Below, one piece after another: positions 17,341-26,957 of a stretch of 64,000 bases of DNA. The DNA comes from Faecalibacterium duncaniae (GTDB lineage: Bacteria; Bacillota; Clostridia; Oscillospirales; Ruminococcaceae): positions 62,001 to 126,000 of the forward strand of contig NZ_CP048437.1 in assembly GCF_010509575.1 (NCBI RefSeq), in the 5' to 3' direction. The notes beneath the pieces were generated by a model. The model was not told where the DNA came from. It worked only from the letters and a program-made list of their open reading frames with translations, and searched no databases. The number at the start of each line of letters is the position of its first letter. Within the stretch, counting starts at the first letter, position 1. Made by a program: the position numbers and the translations under genes.

Positions 17341-17389
17341 GGCTCCCCCTTTGGGGAAGCTGGCGAGCGAATGCGAGACTGAGAGGGCG
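17341..17389. repeat. Half copy of the inverted-repeat element, copy g (argB-argD gap)
   Basis: Only the right arm is present: GGCTCCCCCTTTGGGGAAGC, then GACTGAGAGGGC. The left arm is missing. Confidence 0.75.
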
Positions 17390-17416
17390 AGGACGCTAAC
17401 CAAGGAGGGTATATCT

Positions 17417-18622
17417 ATGGATTCCGAAAAAGTCATCAAGCGGGACAACGAATATGTCCTGCACACCTATAACCGCAACCCCATTGCACTGGAAAAGGGC
17501 CACGGCCTGTATGCCGAGGGCCCCGAGGGCCAGAAGTATCTGGATTTCACCAGCGGCATCGGCGTGAACAGCCTGGGCTACTGCGACCTGACCTGGGCCG
17601 AGGCTGTCTCCGAGCAGGCCCACAAGCTGCAGCACACCTCCAACCTTTACTATACTGCCCCCTGCGGCAAGCTGGCCAAAAAGCTGTGCAAGCGCACCGG
17701 CATGAACAAGGTGTTCTTTGGAAATTCCGGTGCCGAGGCCAACGAGGGTGCCATCAAGGCTGCCCGCAAGTACAGCTTTGATCACTACGGCAAGGGCCGC
17801 GATGTTGTGATCACGCTGGTCAACAGCTTCCATGGCCGCACCATTGCCACCCTGACCGCCACCGGTCAGGAGGTGTTCCACAACTACTTCGGCCCCTTCA
17901 ACGAGGGTTTTGTCTATACCACCGCCGGTGACATCGAAGGCCTCCGGGAACTGGTGGACCGCCATACCTGCGCCATTATGCTGGAGCTGATCCAGGGCGA
18001 GGGCGGCGTGATGGCGCTGGACCCTGAGTATGTGCAGGCTGTGCGCGCCCTCTGTGATGAAAAGGACCTTGTCCTCATCGTGGACGAGGTGCAGACCGGC
18101 GTGGGCCGCACCGGCACCTTCCTGTGCTGTGAGCACTACAACCTCAAGCCCGATATCGTCACGCTGGCCAAGGGCCTGGGCGGCGGCCTGCCCATCGGTG
18201 CCGTTCTGCTGAACGAAAAGACCGCCGAGGGCATGGGCCCCGGCAGCCACGGATCCACCTTTGGCGGCAACCCGGTGGTCTGCGCCGGTGCCAATGTGGT
18301 GGTGGATCGGATGGATCAGAGCTTCCTGGCCAATGTCAGTGAGCGGGCCGTCCAGCTGCGTGCTGGTCTGGCCAAGCTGCCCATGGTCAAGAACCTTTCC
18401 GGCATTGGCCTGATGGTGGGCATCGAGTTCTTTGGCGGCATCCAGGCCGCGGACGTGCTGGCTGCCTGCCGCGAAAAGGGCCTGCTGGTGCTCACGGCCA
18501 AGAGCCGCCTGCGTCTGCTGCCCCCGCTGACCCTGACCGCCCACGATGTGGAAAAGGCTCTGGGCATCCTGAACGAGGTGCTGACCGAGATGGAGCAGAA
18601 GGCTCCAAAGGAGCAGGCATGA
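17417..18622 (+). CDS. argD: Acetylornithine aminotransferase
   Basis: 401 residues, class III PLP aminotransferase. It converts N-acetylglutamate semialdehyde to N-acetylornithine. Landmarks are FTSGIGVNSLGY, the PLP phosphate loop GNSGAEANEGAIKAARKY, the strand VLIVDEVQTGVGRTG with the cofactor Asp, and the Schiff-base Lys in VTLAKGLGGGLPIGAVL. ATG 17417 follows CAAGGAGGG. It overlaps argF by four bases (ATGA), so the two are coupled. Confidence 0.95.
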   Translation: MDSEKVIKRDNEYVLHTYNRNPIALEKGHGLYAEGPEGQKYLDFTSGIGVNSLGYCDLTWAEAVSEQAHKLQHTSNLYYTAPCGKLAKKLCKRTGMNKVFFGNSGAEANEGAIKAARKYSFDHYGKGRDVVITLVNSFHGRTIATLTATGQEVFHNYFGPFNEGFVYTTAGDIEGLRELVDRHTCAIMLELIQGEGGVMALDPEYVQAVRALCDEKDLVLIVDEVQTGVGRTGTFLCCEHYNLKPDIVTLAKGLGGGLPIGAVLLNEKTAEGMGPGSHGSTFGGNPVVCAGANVVVDRMDQSFLANVSERAVQLRAGLAKLPMVKNLSGIGLMVGIEFFGGIQAADVLAACREKGLLVLTAKSRLRLLPPLTLTAHDVEKALGILNEVLTEMEQKAPKEQA

Positions 18623-19533
18623 AACATCTGCTGAAAATGAGCGACCTCTCCCCCGCTGAGCTCCACCACATCCTTGATGTGGCGGAGGAGCTCAAGGCAG
18701 AGCAGAAGGCCGGGACGACCCCGGCGCTGCTCAAGGGCAGGAGCGTGGCGCTGATGTTCTCCAAAAATTCCACCCGCACCCGCACCAGCTTTGAGGTGGG
18801 TGTCTACCAGCTGGGCGGTCTGGGCAATTATATGAACGCCGCCACCGAGCTGCAGTCCGGCCGGGGCGAGCCCCTCAAGGATACCGCCCGGGTGCTGGGC
18901 CGCTACTACGACTGCGTGGTCTGGCGCACCTACCGCCAGTGCGATCTGGAAGAGTTTGCCGAGCTGGCCGGTGTGCCCGTGATCAACGGCCTGACCGACT
19001 ACGCCCATCCCTGCCAGGTGCTGGCCGACCTGATGACCATCCGGGAGCGCCGGGGCACGCTGGAGGGCCAGAAGCTCTGCTTCATCGGGGATGGCTGCAG
19101 CATGGCAAACAGCCTTATCGTGGGCGGCCTGCTGGCAGGGATGCGTGTGACCTGTGTCTGCCCCGAGGGCTACCGCCCTGCCGCCGACGTGCTGATGTTC
19201 GCCCACAAGTATGGCGAAAAGTTCCACCTGCTCACCGACCCCGCCGAGGGTGTGAAGGATGCCGATGTGGTGGTGACCGCCGCATGGAACACGGCCCCCG
19301 GCACCCCCGAAAGTGAGCGCCGTCTGCGGGACTTCGCGGGCTTTCAGGTGACCAGCAGGCTGATGGAGGGCGCAAAGCCCGATGCCATGCTCCTCCACTG
19401 CCTGCCTGCGCACCGGGGCGAGGAGATCTCCACCGCTGTCTTTGAAGAGCACGCCGACGAGATCTTTGACGAGGCCGAGAACCGTCTCCATGTGCAGAAA
19501 GCCGTGCTGGCCATCCTGCTGGCCGGTCTGTAA
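18619..19533 (+). CDS. argF: Ornithine carbamoyltransferase (anabolic)
   Basis: 304 residues. It forms citrulline from ornithine and carbamoyl phosphate. Carbamoyl-phosphate motif SKNSTRTRTSFE is near residue 50, HPCQVLADLMT near 130, and the ornithine motif HCLPAHRGEE near 258. Its start overlaps the argD stop. Its place in the arg cluster supports the biosynthetic role. The operon ends just after in a strong hairpin. The carbamoyl-phosphate synthase genes are not in the window. Confidence 0.95.
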   Translation: MKHLLKMSDLSPAELHHILDVAEELKAEQKAGTTPALLKGRSVALMFSKNSTRTRTSFEVGVYQLGGLGNYMNAATELQSGRGEPLKDTARVLGRYYDCVVWRTYRQCDLEEFAELAGVPVINGLTDYAHPCQVLADLMTIRERRGTLEGQKLCFIGDGCSMANSLIVGGLLAGMRVTCVCPEGYRPAADVLMFAHKYGEKFHLLTDPAEGVKDADVVVTAAWNTAPGTPESERRLRDFAGFQVTSRLMEGAKPDAMLLHCLPAHRGEEISTAVFEEHADEIFDEAENRLHVQKAVLAILLAGL

Positions 19534-19542
19534 AAAACGAGA

Positions 19543-19585
19543 AAGAGCCCCGGAGCTGCATGGAAACTGCAGCTCCGGGGCTCTT
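19543..19585. terminator. Bidirectional terminator between argF and uxuB
   Basis: An 18-base perfect stem AAGAGCCCCGGAGCTGCA / TGCAGCTCCGGGGCTCTT with T-rich flanks on both strands, shared by two converging operons. Confidence 0.85.
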
Positions 19586-19626
19586 ATTGTTTCTCTCAGG
19601 GTCTGCAGCTCAGGCCGGGGCCCTCA

Positions 19627-20481
19627 TCAGACACCAGAGTAGGCGGAGAAGCCGCCGTCAATGGGCAGGCAGATGCCGGTGATGAAGCCGGCAGCCTCGT
19701 TGTTCAGCAGGAACAGCAGGGCACCCACCAGATCCTTTTCGCTGTCGCCGAAGCGGCCCATGGGGGTGGCAGCCAGGATCTTTTCGGTGCGGGCGGTGGG
19801 GGTGCCGTCCTCGTTGTAGAGGAGCCGTGCGTTCTGCTCGCTGGCAAAGAAGCCCGGGGCAATGGCGTTGACCCGGATGCCCACCTTGCTGAAGTGCACT
19901 GCCAGCCACTGGGTGAAGTTGGTGACGGCAGCCTTGGAGCCGGAGTAGGCCGGGATCTTGGTCAGGGGCAGGTAGGCGTTCATGCTGGAGATGTTCATGA
20001 TGTTGCAGCCGGGGCGGCCCACCATCTGCCGGGCAAAGGCCTGCGTGGGCAGCAGGGTGCCGATGAAGTTCAGGTTGAACACCATCTCCACGCCGCTCTC
20101 GTCCAGATCGAAGAAGGTCACGGTGTCATCGTCCAGATCCGCCATCTCGAAGAATTCCTTGTCGGTGTTGGCCCGGGGGTTGTTGCCGCCGGCACCGTTC
20201 ACCAGAATGTCGCAGGGACCCAGATCCGCCATCACCTCCTCTGCCACCTGCAGGCAGTTGGCCTTGTTCATAACGTTGCAGGTGTAGCCCTTGGCAACGC
20301 CGCCTTCTGCCTCGATCGCATTGGCCAGCTCCTTCAGCTTCTCCATGTTGCGGCCCAGCAGAGCCACTTTGGCTCCTGCCCGGGCCAGAGCCTTGGCGAA
20401 AATGGAACAAAGGGTGCCGCTGGCACCGGTGACCACGGCAACCTTGCCGGACAGGTCGGTGTTCAGAACATTCTTTTCCAC
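19627..20481 (-). CDS. uxuB: D-mannonate oxidoreductase (SDR type, fructuronate reductase)
   Basis: 284 residues, short-chain dehydrogenase. The NAD(P) loop is VVTGASGTLCSIFA. NGAGGNNP replaces the usual NNAG, as in the Bacillus UxuB/YjmF group. The catalytic Ser and Tyr-Lys are in ISSMNAYLPLTKIPAYSGSKAA. The C-terminal PIDGGFSAYSGV is typical of that group. It interconverts fructuronate and mannonate in glucuronate breakdown. The start codon is GTG (20481), nine bases after AAGGAG. Last gene of a GH3-MATE-uxuB set. No other uronate genes (uxaC, uxuA) are in the window, so the substrate is inferred from family resemblance. Confidence 0.75.
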   Translation of the reverse strand: MEKNVLNTDLSGKVAVVTGASGTLCSIFAKALARAGAKVALLGRNMEKLKELANAIEAEGGVAKGYTCNVMNKANCLQVAEEVMADLGPCDILVNGAGGNNPRANTDKEFFEMADLDDDTVTFFDLDESGVEMVFNLNFIGTLLPTQAFARQMVGRPGCNIMNISSMNAYLPLTKIPAYSGSKAAVTNFTQWLAVHFSKVGIRVNAIAPGFFASEQNARLLYNEDGTPTARTEKILAATPMGRFGDSEKDLVGALLFLLNNEAAGFITGICLPIDGGFSAYSGV

Positions 20482-20548
20482 GAGGATACTCCTTTTTTGA
20501 TCAGATGGTTGTGGTGATACGGATGATTATTTTCAGGCGGACAAGGCA

Positions 20549-21925
20549 TCAGACCCTGCCAGCGCCCTTGTCCAGGATCTTATTGAACTGGAGGAAGAAG
20601 GTGGTGGCGGTCACGGTAGCGGCGATGATGTCACTGACGGGCTCGGCAAGGAACACGCCGAACACAGGGTTCGCGACCACATGGGGCAGGATGAAGATGA
20701 GGGGGATGAGCAGGATGAGCTTGCGCAGGCAGGCCAGCAGCAGGCTGACCTTGGCCTGACCCAGCGCCATAAAGCTCTGCTGGCAGGCGATCTGGACACC
20801 GGTGGAGAAGATGCCCGCCATGTAGATGCGCATGGCCCAGGTGGTGTAATCGATCAGGGAGGCATCCGAGGTGAAGATGCCAGCCACTGCACCGGGAACC
20901 AGCATCATCAGCAGCCAGAAGATGGTGGTGTAGCTCAGGCAGAGGGTCAGCTGGAAGCGGAATGCCTGCTTGACGCGGTCTTTCTTGCCTGCGCCGAAGT
21001 TGAAGCTCATCACCGGCTGGCCGCCCTGGCAGATGCCCGAGATGGGCATGGTGCACAGCTGGGAGGCGCTGGTGATCACGGTCATGGCACCCACGGCCAC
21101 GTCACCGCCGTAGCGGGCCAGGCTGGAGCTGAAGCTGATGGACAGCAGGCTCTCGGTGGAGAGCATGACGAAGGTGGAAATGCCCAGTGCCAGCACGGGC
21201 ATGATGATCTTCCCTTCCAGCTTCATGTCCTCTTTGCGGATCTTGAGGATGGTCTTGGGGCCGGTGAGGAAGCGGATGACCCAGATGGCACCCACTGCCT
21301 GGCTCAGCACGGTGGCAATGGCAGCACCCTTTACGCCCATGCCCAGCCCAAAGATGAGGATGGGGTCCAGCACAATGTTGATGACCGCGCCGATGACGGT
21401 GGTCAGCATACTGATCTTGGCAAAGCCCTGCGCGGTGATGAAGGTGTTCATGCCAAGCACGATCAGCACGCAGATGGTGCCCAGAATGTAGATGCGGCTG
21501 TAAGTCAGGGCGTAGGGCAGGGTGGTGTCACTGGCACCAAACAGCCGCAGCAGGGTGGGTGCGGCGGCGTAGAAGACGATGGTCAGGACGACCGAGAAGA
21601 GCAGCAGCATGGTAAAGCTGTTGCTGACGATCTTTTCTGCCTGCTTCTTGTCGCCCTGGCCCATGGCGATGGCGGTGCGGGGCGCACCGCCGGAGCCGAT
21701 GAGCATGGCAAAGGCGTTCAGGAGCATCAGGATGGGGGTAAACAGGCCCACGCCGGTCAGAGCCGCTGCGCCGATCCCCGAGATGTGGCCGATGTAGATG
21801 CGGTCCACGATGTTGTACAGCAGGTTGACCACCTGCGCCACAACGGCGGGGATCATCAGCTGGAGCAGGAGCTTTTTCACGTCACCCGTGCCCATATCCT
21901 GCTGTTTTTTCTGCGTTTGTGCCAT
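20549..21925 (-). CDS. MATE-family multidrug/metabolite efflux transporter
   Basis: 458 residues with about 12 membrane helices in two MatE halves. The first half starts DVKKLLLQLMIPAVVAQVVNLLYNIVDRIYIG, a strong MATE signature, with GSGGAPRTAIAMGQG in the first repeat and GICQGGQPVMSFNFGAGKKDRVKQA in the second. It should export cationic compounds in exchange for Na+ or H+. ATG 21925 follows AAAGGAGACACTTTCC. It lies 44 bases after the GH3 glycosidase gene and 67 before uxuB, so one transcript is likely; export of a toxic aglycone freed by the glycosidase is possible but speculative. Confidence 0.9.
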   Translation of the reverse strand: MAQTQKKQQDMGTGDVKKLLLQLMIPAVVAQVVNLLYNIVDRIYIGHISGIGAAALTGVGLFTPILMLLNAFAMLIGSGGAPRTAIAMGQGDKKQAEKIVSNSFTMLLLFSVVLTIVFYAAAPTLLRLFGASDTTLPYALTYSRIYILGTICVLIVLGMNTFITAQGFAKISMLTTVIGAVINIVLDPILIFGLGMGVKGAAIATVLSQAVGAIWVIRFLTGPKTILKIRKEDMKLEGKIIMPVLALGISTFVMLSTESLLSISFSSSLARYGGDVAVGAMTVITSASQLCTMPISGICQGGQPVMSFNFGAGKKDRVKQAFRFQLTLCLSYTTIFWLLMMLVPGAVAGIFTSDASLIDYTTWAMRIYMAGIFSTGVQIACQQSFMALGQAKVSLLLACLRKLILLIPLIFILPHVVANPVFGVFLAEPVSDIIAATVTATTFFLQFNKILDKGAGRV

Positions 21926-21969
21926 GGAAAGTGTCTCCTTTGGTTTGAGCAAGACGGAGAGGGCTGCCC

Positions 21970-24213
21970 TCAGAACGTCAGGCCGAAGTTCATCTCGTAG
22001 TAGTTGCCTGCGGCATCACGGTAGGCGTAAGCCTTGCCGTTCTCGTCCTTCATGCTGTCGGGCATGTAGGCATCCTTTGCAAAGCCGGGCACGTCGTTGG
22101 GGCTGATGCAGACACCGTCCGCATTCACAGCCAGCACCTCGTCGCCCTTGGGCAGGGTCAGGGGCAGTTTGCCAACGGGAGCAAAGCGGCCGAACATCAC
22201 ATCCAGCGTTGCGGAGGGGTAGGTGTCAAAGCCGACGGTCAGAGCGTCGGAGACCTTCTCCACATTGCCGACCTCCCAGGCCAGCGGGCAGTTGATGTTG
22301 GAAACGACCTTGCCGCCGTGGGCGTGGACCGCAGCAGCGATACCGGCCAGACGGTTTGCGCCCACCAGAGTGGTCTCCTTGTGGGTCTCGGTGGTGGGCT
22401 TGCCGCTCTCGTCCACGTTGCAGACAGTCTTGTCCTCGCAGATGTCCAGCTCCAGGTAGCCCGGGGTGGCGTTGAAGTATGCACCGGACTGGGGGCTGAC
22501 CATCAGCAGGGCCACCTGGGCCTCATCGGGAGTGTCCACCAGAGTGACATTGCCCAGCATCTCGCGCAGGGCCTTGGTGGCGGCCTCACCGGCCTCGGCG
22601 CTCTTGCCAAAGGCCTCAGCGTAGACCTTGGTGCCGTCCTTCAGGGGCAGGGTGCCGTCGTTCTTCAGCAGGACAACGGACTCGCGGTGCACGCGGGAAG
22701 CTTCCTCCCAGTCGGCCTTGGTGGCAACGACCTCGGCGGCCTTCCTGGGGTCGGCGTAGGTGTCCTCGAACATGCCCTGACGGAACAGCTCGGTCAGGGT
22801 GCGGCTGACAGCGCGGTTCAGGCTGGCATCGGTCAGCACCAGATCTTCCTTCTTGAAGCCGGCGGGCACTGCGTGGGTGTTGTAGTAGTCGTTGGTGCCG
22901 CGGGCGTAGCTCTCCTCGCCCAGCTCGTTGTCCAGCAGGCCGGAGATCAGGTCCACGCCGCTCTGGGTGACAGCATAGCCGATGCGCTCGGGCTCGTCCA
23001 GCATGTCAACGCCCCAGCACATGTTGTGGACGATGCCGGTGTCGGAGTTGATGTAGCCCTTGAAGCCCATCTGGCCGCGCAGCAGGCCGTCGATGAACAC
23101 CTTGTTGTAGGCAAAGCCGTAGGGCTGGAGTTCGATGGGGTTGCCGTTGAAGTCCTCCTGCGGAGCGCTCTTCTCGGCGCTGGGCTTGGAGTAGTAGGGC
23201 ATGATGGACTCGGCATTGTGGCGGATGGCTGCGCGGAATGCCGGGATGTGGTACTTCTGCAGGGAGCCGGGGGTAGCGTAGATGTTCCACTGGCCTGCTG
23301 CATAGTGGGGGTCAAAGCCGTTCTCACGGGCACCGCCGCCGGGGAAGTGCTTCACGGTCATGGAAACACCCTCGGGGGTAACGCCGTTGCTGCCGCCCTG
23401 GATGCCGGGGATCAGGTGGTCGAAGATCTCCTCGATCAGTGCGGGATCCTCGCCAAAGGTGCCGAAGGTGCGCTGCCAACGGGGGTCGGTGACGCAGTCG
23501 GCCATGTACATGTAGCCCTTCTTCAGGCCGCAGGCATTCCACTCGCGGCGGATGGTGTCGGCGAACTTGTCGATGATGTCGATGCGTGCGGTGCCCTTGA
23601 CGGCAGCAGCAATGCCCAGGGTGCCGGGATAGGTGGCAAACACGCCGGTGGCATCGTTCATGCCGAACACGACCTCGCCGTTCTCGTTGCGGCTGTTGGA
23701 CATGACCTGCATGGGAACAAAGTGATCACAGGTCTCGGTCAGGTATTGCAGCTGGTTCAGGTAATCTGCCAGATCCTCGGGCGTGGGGCTCTCGCGCAGG
23801 ATGACGTGGCGGTTGAAGCTCTTCTTGACCATGTCAGAGGTGCTGGGCAGGGACTGGGAGCCGAAGATGCTGTCGGAGACGTTCACGGGTGCCTCGTCCA
23901 GCAGGCCGCTTTCGTCCGCCACGGGCTTGTGGCCGTTGGCTGCCAGACGGGGGGAAGGATACTTGGGGCCCATGCGCCAGTCGGAGGTGAAGATCTGGCC
24001 GATCTTCTCGCTGGTGGTCAGAACCTTGACATAGGCCTCGGCGCGCTCAGCCGGGGTCAAGCGCCAGTCGTTGACTGCGCTGACGGTGCCGGTGCCGTCG
24101 ATGTCCTTGAAATACAGGCCGTCCTGCTCGATGACCTTGCGCTCCACGGTGCTGATGGTGGGGCCGTTGGGGTTCTGGTAGCGCTTTACACGCTCGGATG
24201 CTTTCACTGCCAT
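21970..24213 (-). CDS. Glycoside hydrolase family 3 (beta-glucosidase-like)
   Basis: 747 residues, no signal peptide, so cytosolic. The N-terminal barrel contains WRLTPAERAEAYVKVLTTSE, the conserved VKHFPGGG and the nucleophile Asp391 in GYINSDTGIVHN. A C-terminal alpha/beta sandwich follows (ESVVLLKNDGTLPL onward). It would split beta-linked glucose, xylose or similar units from oligosaccharides or glycosides. The ATG at 24213 follows AAAAGGAG. It leads the leftward set with a MATE exporter and uxuB, and is divergent from a GPH symporter. The exact sugar specificity cannot be read off. Confidence 0.88.
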   Translation of the reverse strand: MAVKASERVKRYQNPNGPTISTVERKVIEQDGLYFKDIDGTGTVSAVNDWRLTPAERAEAYVKVLTTSEKIGQIFTSDWRMGPKYPSPRLAANGHKPVADESGLLDEAPVNVSDSIFGSQSLPSTSDMVKKSFNRHVILRESPTPEDLADYLNQLQYLTETCDHFVPMQVMSNSRNENGEVVFGMNDATGVFATYPGTLGIAAAVKGTARIDIIDKFADTIRREWNACGLKKGYMYMADCVTDPRWQRTFGTFGEDPALIEEIFDHLIPGIQGGSNGVTPEGVSMTVKHFPGGGARENGFDPHYAAGQWNIYATPGSLQKYHIPAFRAAIRHNAESIMPYYSKPSAEKSAPQEDFNGNPIELQPYGFAYNKVFIDGLLRGQMGFKGYINSDTGIVHNMCWGVDMLDEPERIGYAVTQSGVDLISGLLDNELGEESYARGTNDYYNTHAVPAGFKKEDLVLTDASLNRAVSRTLTELFRQGMFEDTYADPRKAAEVVATKADWEEASRVHRESVVLLKNDGTLPLKDGTKVYAEAFGKSAEAGEAATKALREMLGNVTLVDTPDEAQVALLMVSPQSGAYFNATPGYLELDICEDKTVCNVDESGKPTTETHKETTLVGANRLAGIAAAVHAHGGKVVSNINCPLAWEVGNVEKVSDALTVGFDTYPSATLDVMFGRFAPVGKLPLTLPKGDEVLAVNADGVCISPNDVPGFAKDAYMPDSMKDENGKAYAYRDAAGNYYEMNFGLTF

Positions 24214-24384
24214 AGTGTTTTCTCCTTTTCTTTTGAACGCAGCGGCCCATGCCACAGAGCCGCAGATGCTATACCTATTATAATAGGCCGCCGCGCGGAA
24301 CAACTAGAAAATTTTTTGGATATTTCCGCACTTTCCTTGTATTCTTTTTTGCGCGCGGTTGGAATACAAGTCTGTTTTGTGGAA

Positions 24385-24535
24385 TGTGCTGTACTAGTAT
24401 CTTACAATCATGTGCAAAATGACGAACGCTGTTTTTTAAAACTGTTGATTTCGCCCAAGGAGAGTAAAATTGTCCTGTTTTCCCACAAAATTTTACTAAC
24501 AGAAATTTGAGGGATAGTTCATAATGTATACATAA
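24385..24535 (+). promoter_or_regulatory. Upstream region of symporter 1, shared with symporter 2
   Basis: The 428-base divergent gap (24214-24641) holds TGTGCTGTACTAGTAT (24385-24400), GTAAAATTGTCCTGTTT (about 24464), TTACTAACAGA (24493) and TTCATAATGTATACATAAA (24518). All recur at exactly +2698 bases upstream of the second symporter. The -35/-10 pair is not certain. On the opposite strand TATTATAATAGG at about 24278-24289 is a likely -10 for the GH3 gene. Confidence 0.7.
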
Positions 24536-24641
24536 AAATCCCCCGGTTCGCGATGTGGCAGCCGCAGCCCACGGGGGGCCGAATGAAAGGCCGGAGTGAG
24601 TGGCAGCACACCGGCCGCAGAATTGAAAGGAGAGCTTCTCT

Positions 24642-26270
24642 ATGGCAAAGGTCAAACAGCCGCTTGAAGAAAACGGCATCCACAGAGCGAAAATGTGGGA
24701 GATCATGATGTACGCTCTGAACAACACCTCCACCAACACCTACATGATGGTGGTCGGTTACATCAGCTACTTCCTGATCGGTATCGTCGGTCTGGCATCC
24801 GTGCTGGCCGGTTCCATTGTTACCATCATGCGCATCTGGGACGGTGTCACCGACCCGTTCGTTGGTATGATGGTCGATAAGACCAACGGCAAGTTCGGCA
24901 AAAACCGTCCGTTCATTGTGATCGGTCAGGTCATCATGTTCGCCACCACCTTCGTGATGTTCAACTTCATCCCCAAGATGGGCACTGGTGTCCGCTTTGT
25001 TGCGTTCATCATCATCTACATGATCTACATCCTGGGCTACACCTGCCAGTGCGTTGTCACCAAGTCTGCTCAGACCTGCCTGACCAACGATCCCAAGCAG
25101 CGCCCCATCTTCGCAATGTGCGATACCGTGTACAACATCATCCTGATGAACATCGTCATCCCTGTCATCGTTACCGACAGCCTGGTTCCCAAGTTCACCC
25201 TGACTGCTGAGAACAACGCTGCAGAGATCGCTTCTCTGGTGGCACAGAACCCCGCTCTGGCAGGCATCGTGGAGAAGTCTGGCGGCAACCTGTCCGCTTT
25301 CTACAACCCCGGCCTGTTCACCACCATGCAGCTGATGTTCGGCGGCCTGTCTGCAGTGTTTGCAGTCTGCGCCATCATTGCTCTGTGGCGTAAGGACCGT
25401 CCCAAGTACTTCGGCCTGGGCACCACCCAGAAGGTCGGCGTTAAGGATTACGTTGACACCCTGGCTCACAACCGTGCCATCCAGATGCTGGTGGTCTCCG
25501 CATCTACCGATAAGCTGTTCATGTCTACCATGAGCAACTCCACCGTTATGATCTGCCTGTTCGGCATCATCTTCGGCAACTATGCCGCATTCTCCAGCTA
25601 CTCTCAGATCACCTCTATCCCCATCGCTCTGATCTCCATCCTGCTGATGAACAAGATCGCTCGTCAGATGGGCCAGAAGGCATCCATGATGACCGGCACC
25701 TATGGCGGTATCATCGGTTCTATCATCATCACCCTGTTCCTGGTCTTTGTGAACCCCAGGGGCGATGCTTCCAAGTTTGCGATCCCCGCATTCCGTATCA
25801 TCCGTCCCGACACCTGGGGCACCCTGTTCACCGGCTGGAGTGCAGTGGGCCTGATCTTCATCCTGCTGGTCATCGCATGGCGCGGTGTGCAGGCTCTGTC
25901 CTCCTCTATCGTTATCACCATGACCGCTGACTGCGCCGACTACGAGGTTTATCGTACCGGCAAGTACGTCCCCGGCCTGATGGGCACCCTGTTCAGCTTT
26001 GTGGATAAGCTGGTCTCCTCTCTGGCAACCACTCTGGTGGCCCTGTTCTACTCCATGGTCGGCTTCAAGGACGCTCTGCCCGATACCCTGACTCCGTACT
26101 CTGACGGCATCTTCTGGGCAACCATCGGCTGCTTTGTCCTGCTGCCCATCGTTGGCTGGCTGTGCAACGTTGTTGCCATGCACTTCTATCCCCTGACCAA
26201 GGAGAAGATGGAAGAGATCCAGGCTGAGATCGGCCGCATCAAGGCTGAGGCTGCTGCAAAGCAGGCTTAA
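24642..26270 (+). CDS. GPH-family glycoside:cation symporter (MFS fold), copy 1
   Basis: 542 residues with about 12 membrane helices. Family marks are ALNNTSTNTYMMV, IWDGVTDPFVGMMVDKTNGKFGKNRP (cytoplasmic loop 2-3), TCLTNDPKQRP and MTADCADYEVYRTGKYVPGLMGTLFSF. The melibiose/glucuronide symporter group takes up glycosides with Na+ or H+. It closely resembles the protein at 27322, differing mainly by a longer loop after LVPKF (about residues 180-215). ATG follows AAAGGAG. It is followed by a TM2 protein. Glucuronides or beta-galactosides are likely substrates given the GH2, GH3 and uxuB neighbours. Confidence 0.88.
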   Translation: MAKVKQPLEENGIHRAKMWEIMMYALNNTSTNTYMMVVGYISYFLIGIVGLASVLAGSIVTIMRIWDGVTDPFVGMMVDKTNGKFGKNRPFIVIGQVIMFATTFVMFNFIPKMGTGVRFVAFIIIYMIYILGYTCQCVVTKSAQTCLTNDPKQRPIFAMCDTVYNIILMNIVIPVIVTDSLVPKFTLTAENNAAEIASLVAQNPALAGIVEKSGGNLSAFYNPGLFTTMQLMFGGLSAVFAVCAIIALWRKDRPKYFGLGTTQKVGVKDYVDTLAHNRAIQMLVVSASTDKLFMSTMSNSTVMICLFGIIFGNYAAFSSYSQITSIPIALISILLMNKIARQMGQKASMMTGTYGGIIGSIIITLFLVFVNPRGDASKFAIPAFRIIRPDTWGTLFTGWSAVGLIFILLVIAWRGVQALSSSIVITMTADCADYEVYRTGKYVPGLMGTLFSFVDKLVSSLATTLVALFYSMVGFKDALPDTLTPYSDGIFWATIGCFVLLPIVGWLCNVVAMHFYPLTKEKMEEIQAEIGRIKAEAAAKQA

Positions 26271-26405
26271 TGCCAACCATCTCCCTGCGGAAATTTTGAA
26301 TGAGGGACAGCGCTGCTGTCCTGCATCGTAACCGGAAATGTCCTGCGGCGGGCCATCCTCTGCCGCAGGACTTTCTGATACCTGAGACCCGGAAGGAATA
26401 CCACT

Positions 26406-26957
26406 ATGGCAGAAGAAAACAAGCTGAACCAGACCCCTGAGATCACCCCGGCCCCCTCCGCTGAGACCCCGGAAAAGGCTCCCACCACCGGCGAGCTGCT
26501 GGGCGATGTGGAGCACTACGACGAGGATAAGGATGATTGGAGCACCGGCTATTACGGCACCGGCAGCCGCCAGCAGGTAACGGACGATGTGTTCCATAAG
26601 CTGGAAACCGGCGAAAAGTTCACCCGGGATGATTTTATCAAGGCAGAGCTGGCGCTGCAGGATGCCAAGCTGGAAGCTGGCATCGATCCCGAAAAGGAGA
26701 AGAGCCCGGGCCTCATTGGGAAGTATCACGATTGGAAAAAGAACCGCGTAAGGCACAAGGTGAACAAGAAGAAGTACCTTCTTCTCTGCCTGTTTCTGGG
26801 TTGGTGCGGCGGCCACCGCTACTATGAAAAGCGGTATGCGCTGGCGGCCTTCTACACCCTGTTCTTCTGGAGCGTGGTGCCCTTCTTCCTCTGCGTGACT
26901 GACCTTCTCATTGCACTGCCCATGCAGGCCGATGAGAACGGCGACATCCTGATCTGA
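26406..26957 (+). CDS. TM2-domain membrane protein with long acidic N-terminus
   Basis: 183 residues. The first 120 are hydrophilic and charged (Pro/Glu-rich start, then VEHYDEDKDDWSTGYYG). The C-terminal 60 form a TM2 domain: KKKYLLLCLFLGWCGGHRYY, a short basic turn, then a second helix FYTLFFWSVVPFFLCVTDLLIALP. It ends ADENGDILI, nearly the same as the end of the TM2 protein at 28955 (PDENGNIWL). The function of bacterial TM2 proteins is not established. It lies 135 bases after a GPH symporter and ends in a strong terminator, so the two form one unit. ATG 26406 follows GGAAGGAATACCACT. Confidence 0.8.
   Translation: MAEENKLNQTPEITPAPSAETPEKAPTTGELLGDVEHYDEDKDDWSTGYYGTGSRQQVTDDVFHKLETGEKFTRDDFIKAELALQDAKLEAGIDPEKEKSPGLIGKYHDWKKNRVRHKVNKKKYLLLCLFLGWCGGHRYYEKRYALAAFYTLFFWSVVPFFLCVTDLLIALPMQADENGDILI

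Noticed and set aside
20482..20548. An intact promoter between the MATE gene and uxuB
   Set aside because: The 67-base gap shows an RBS but no convincing -35/-10 pair; co-transcription from the GH3 gene is simpler.
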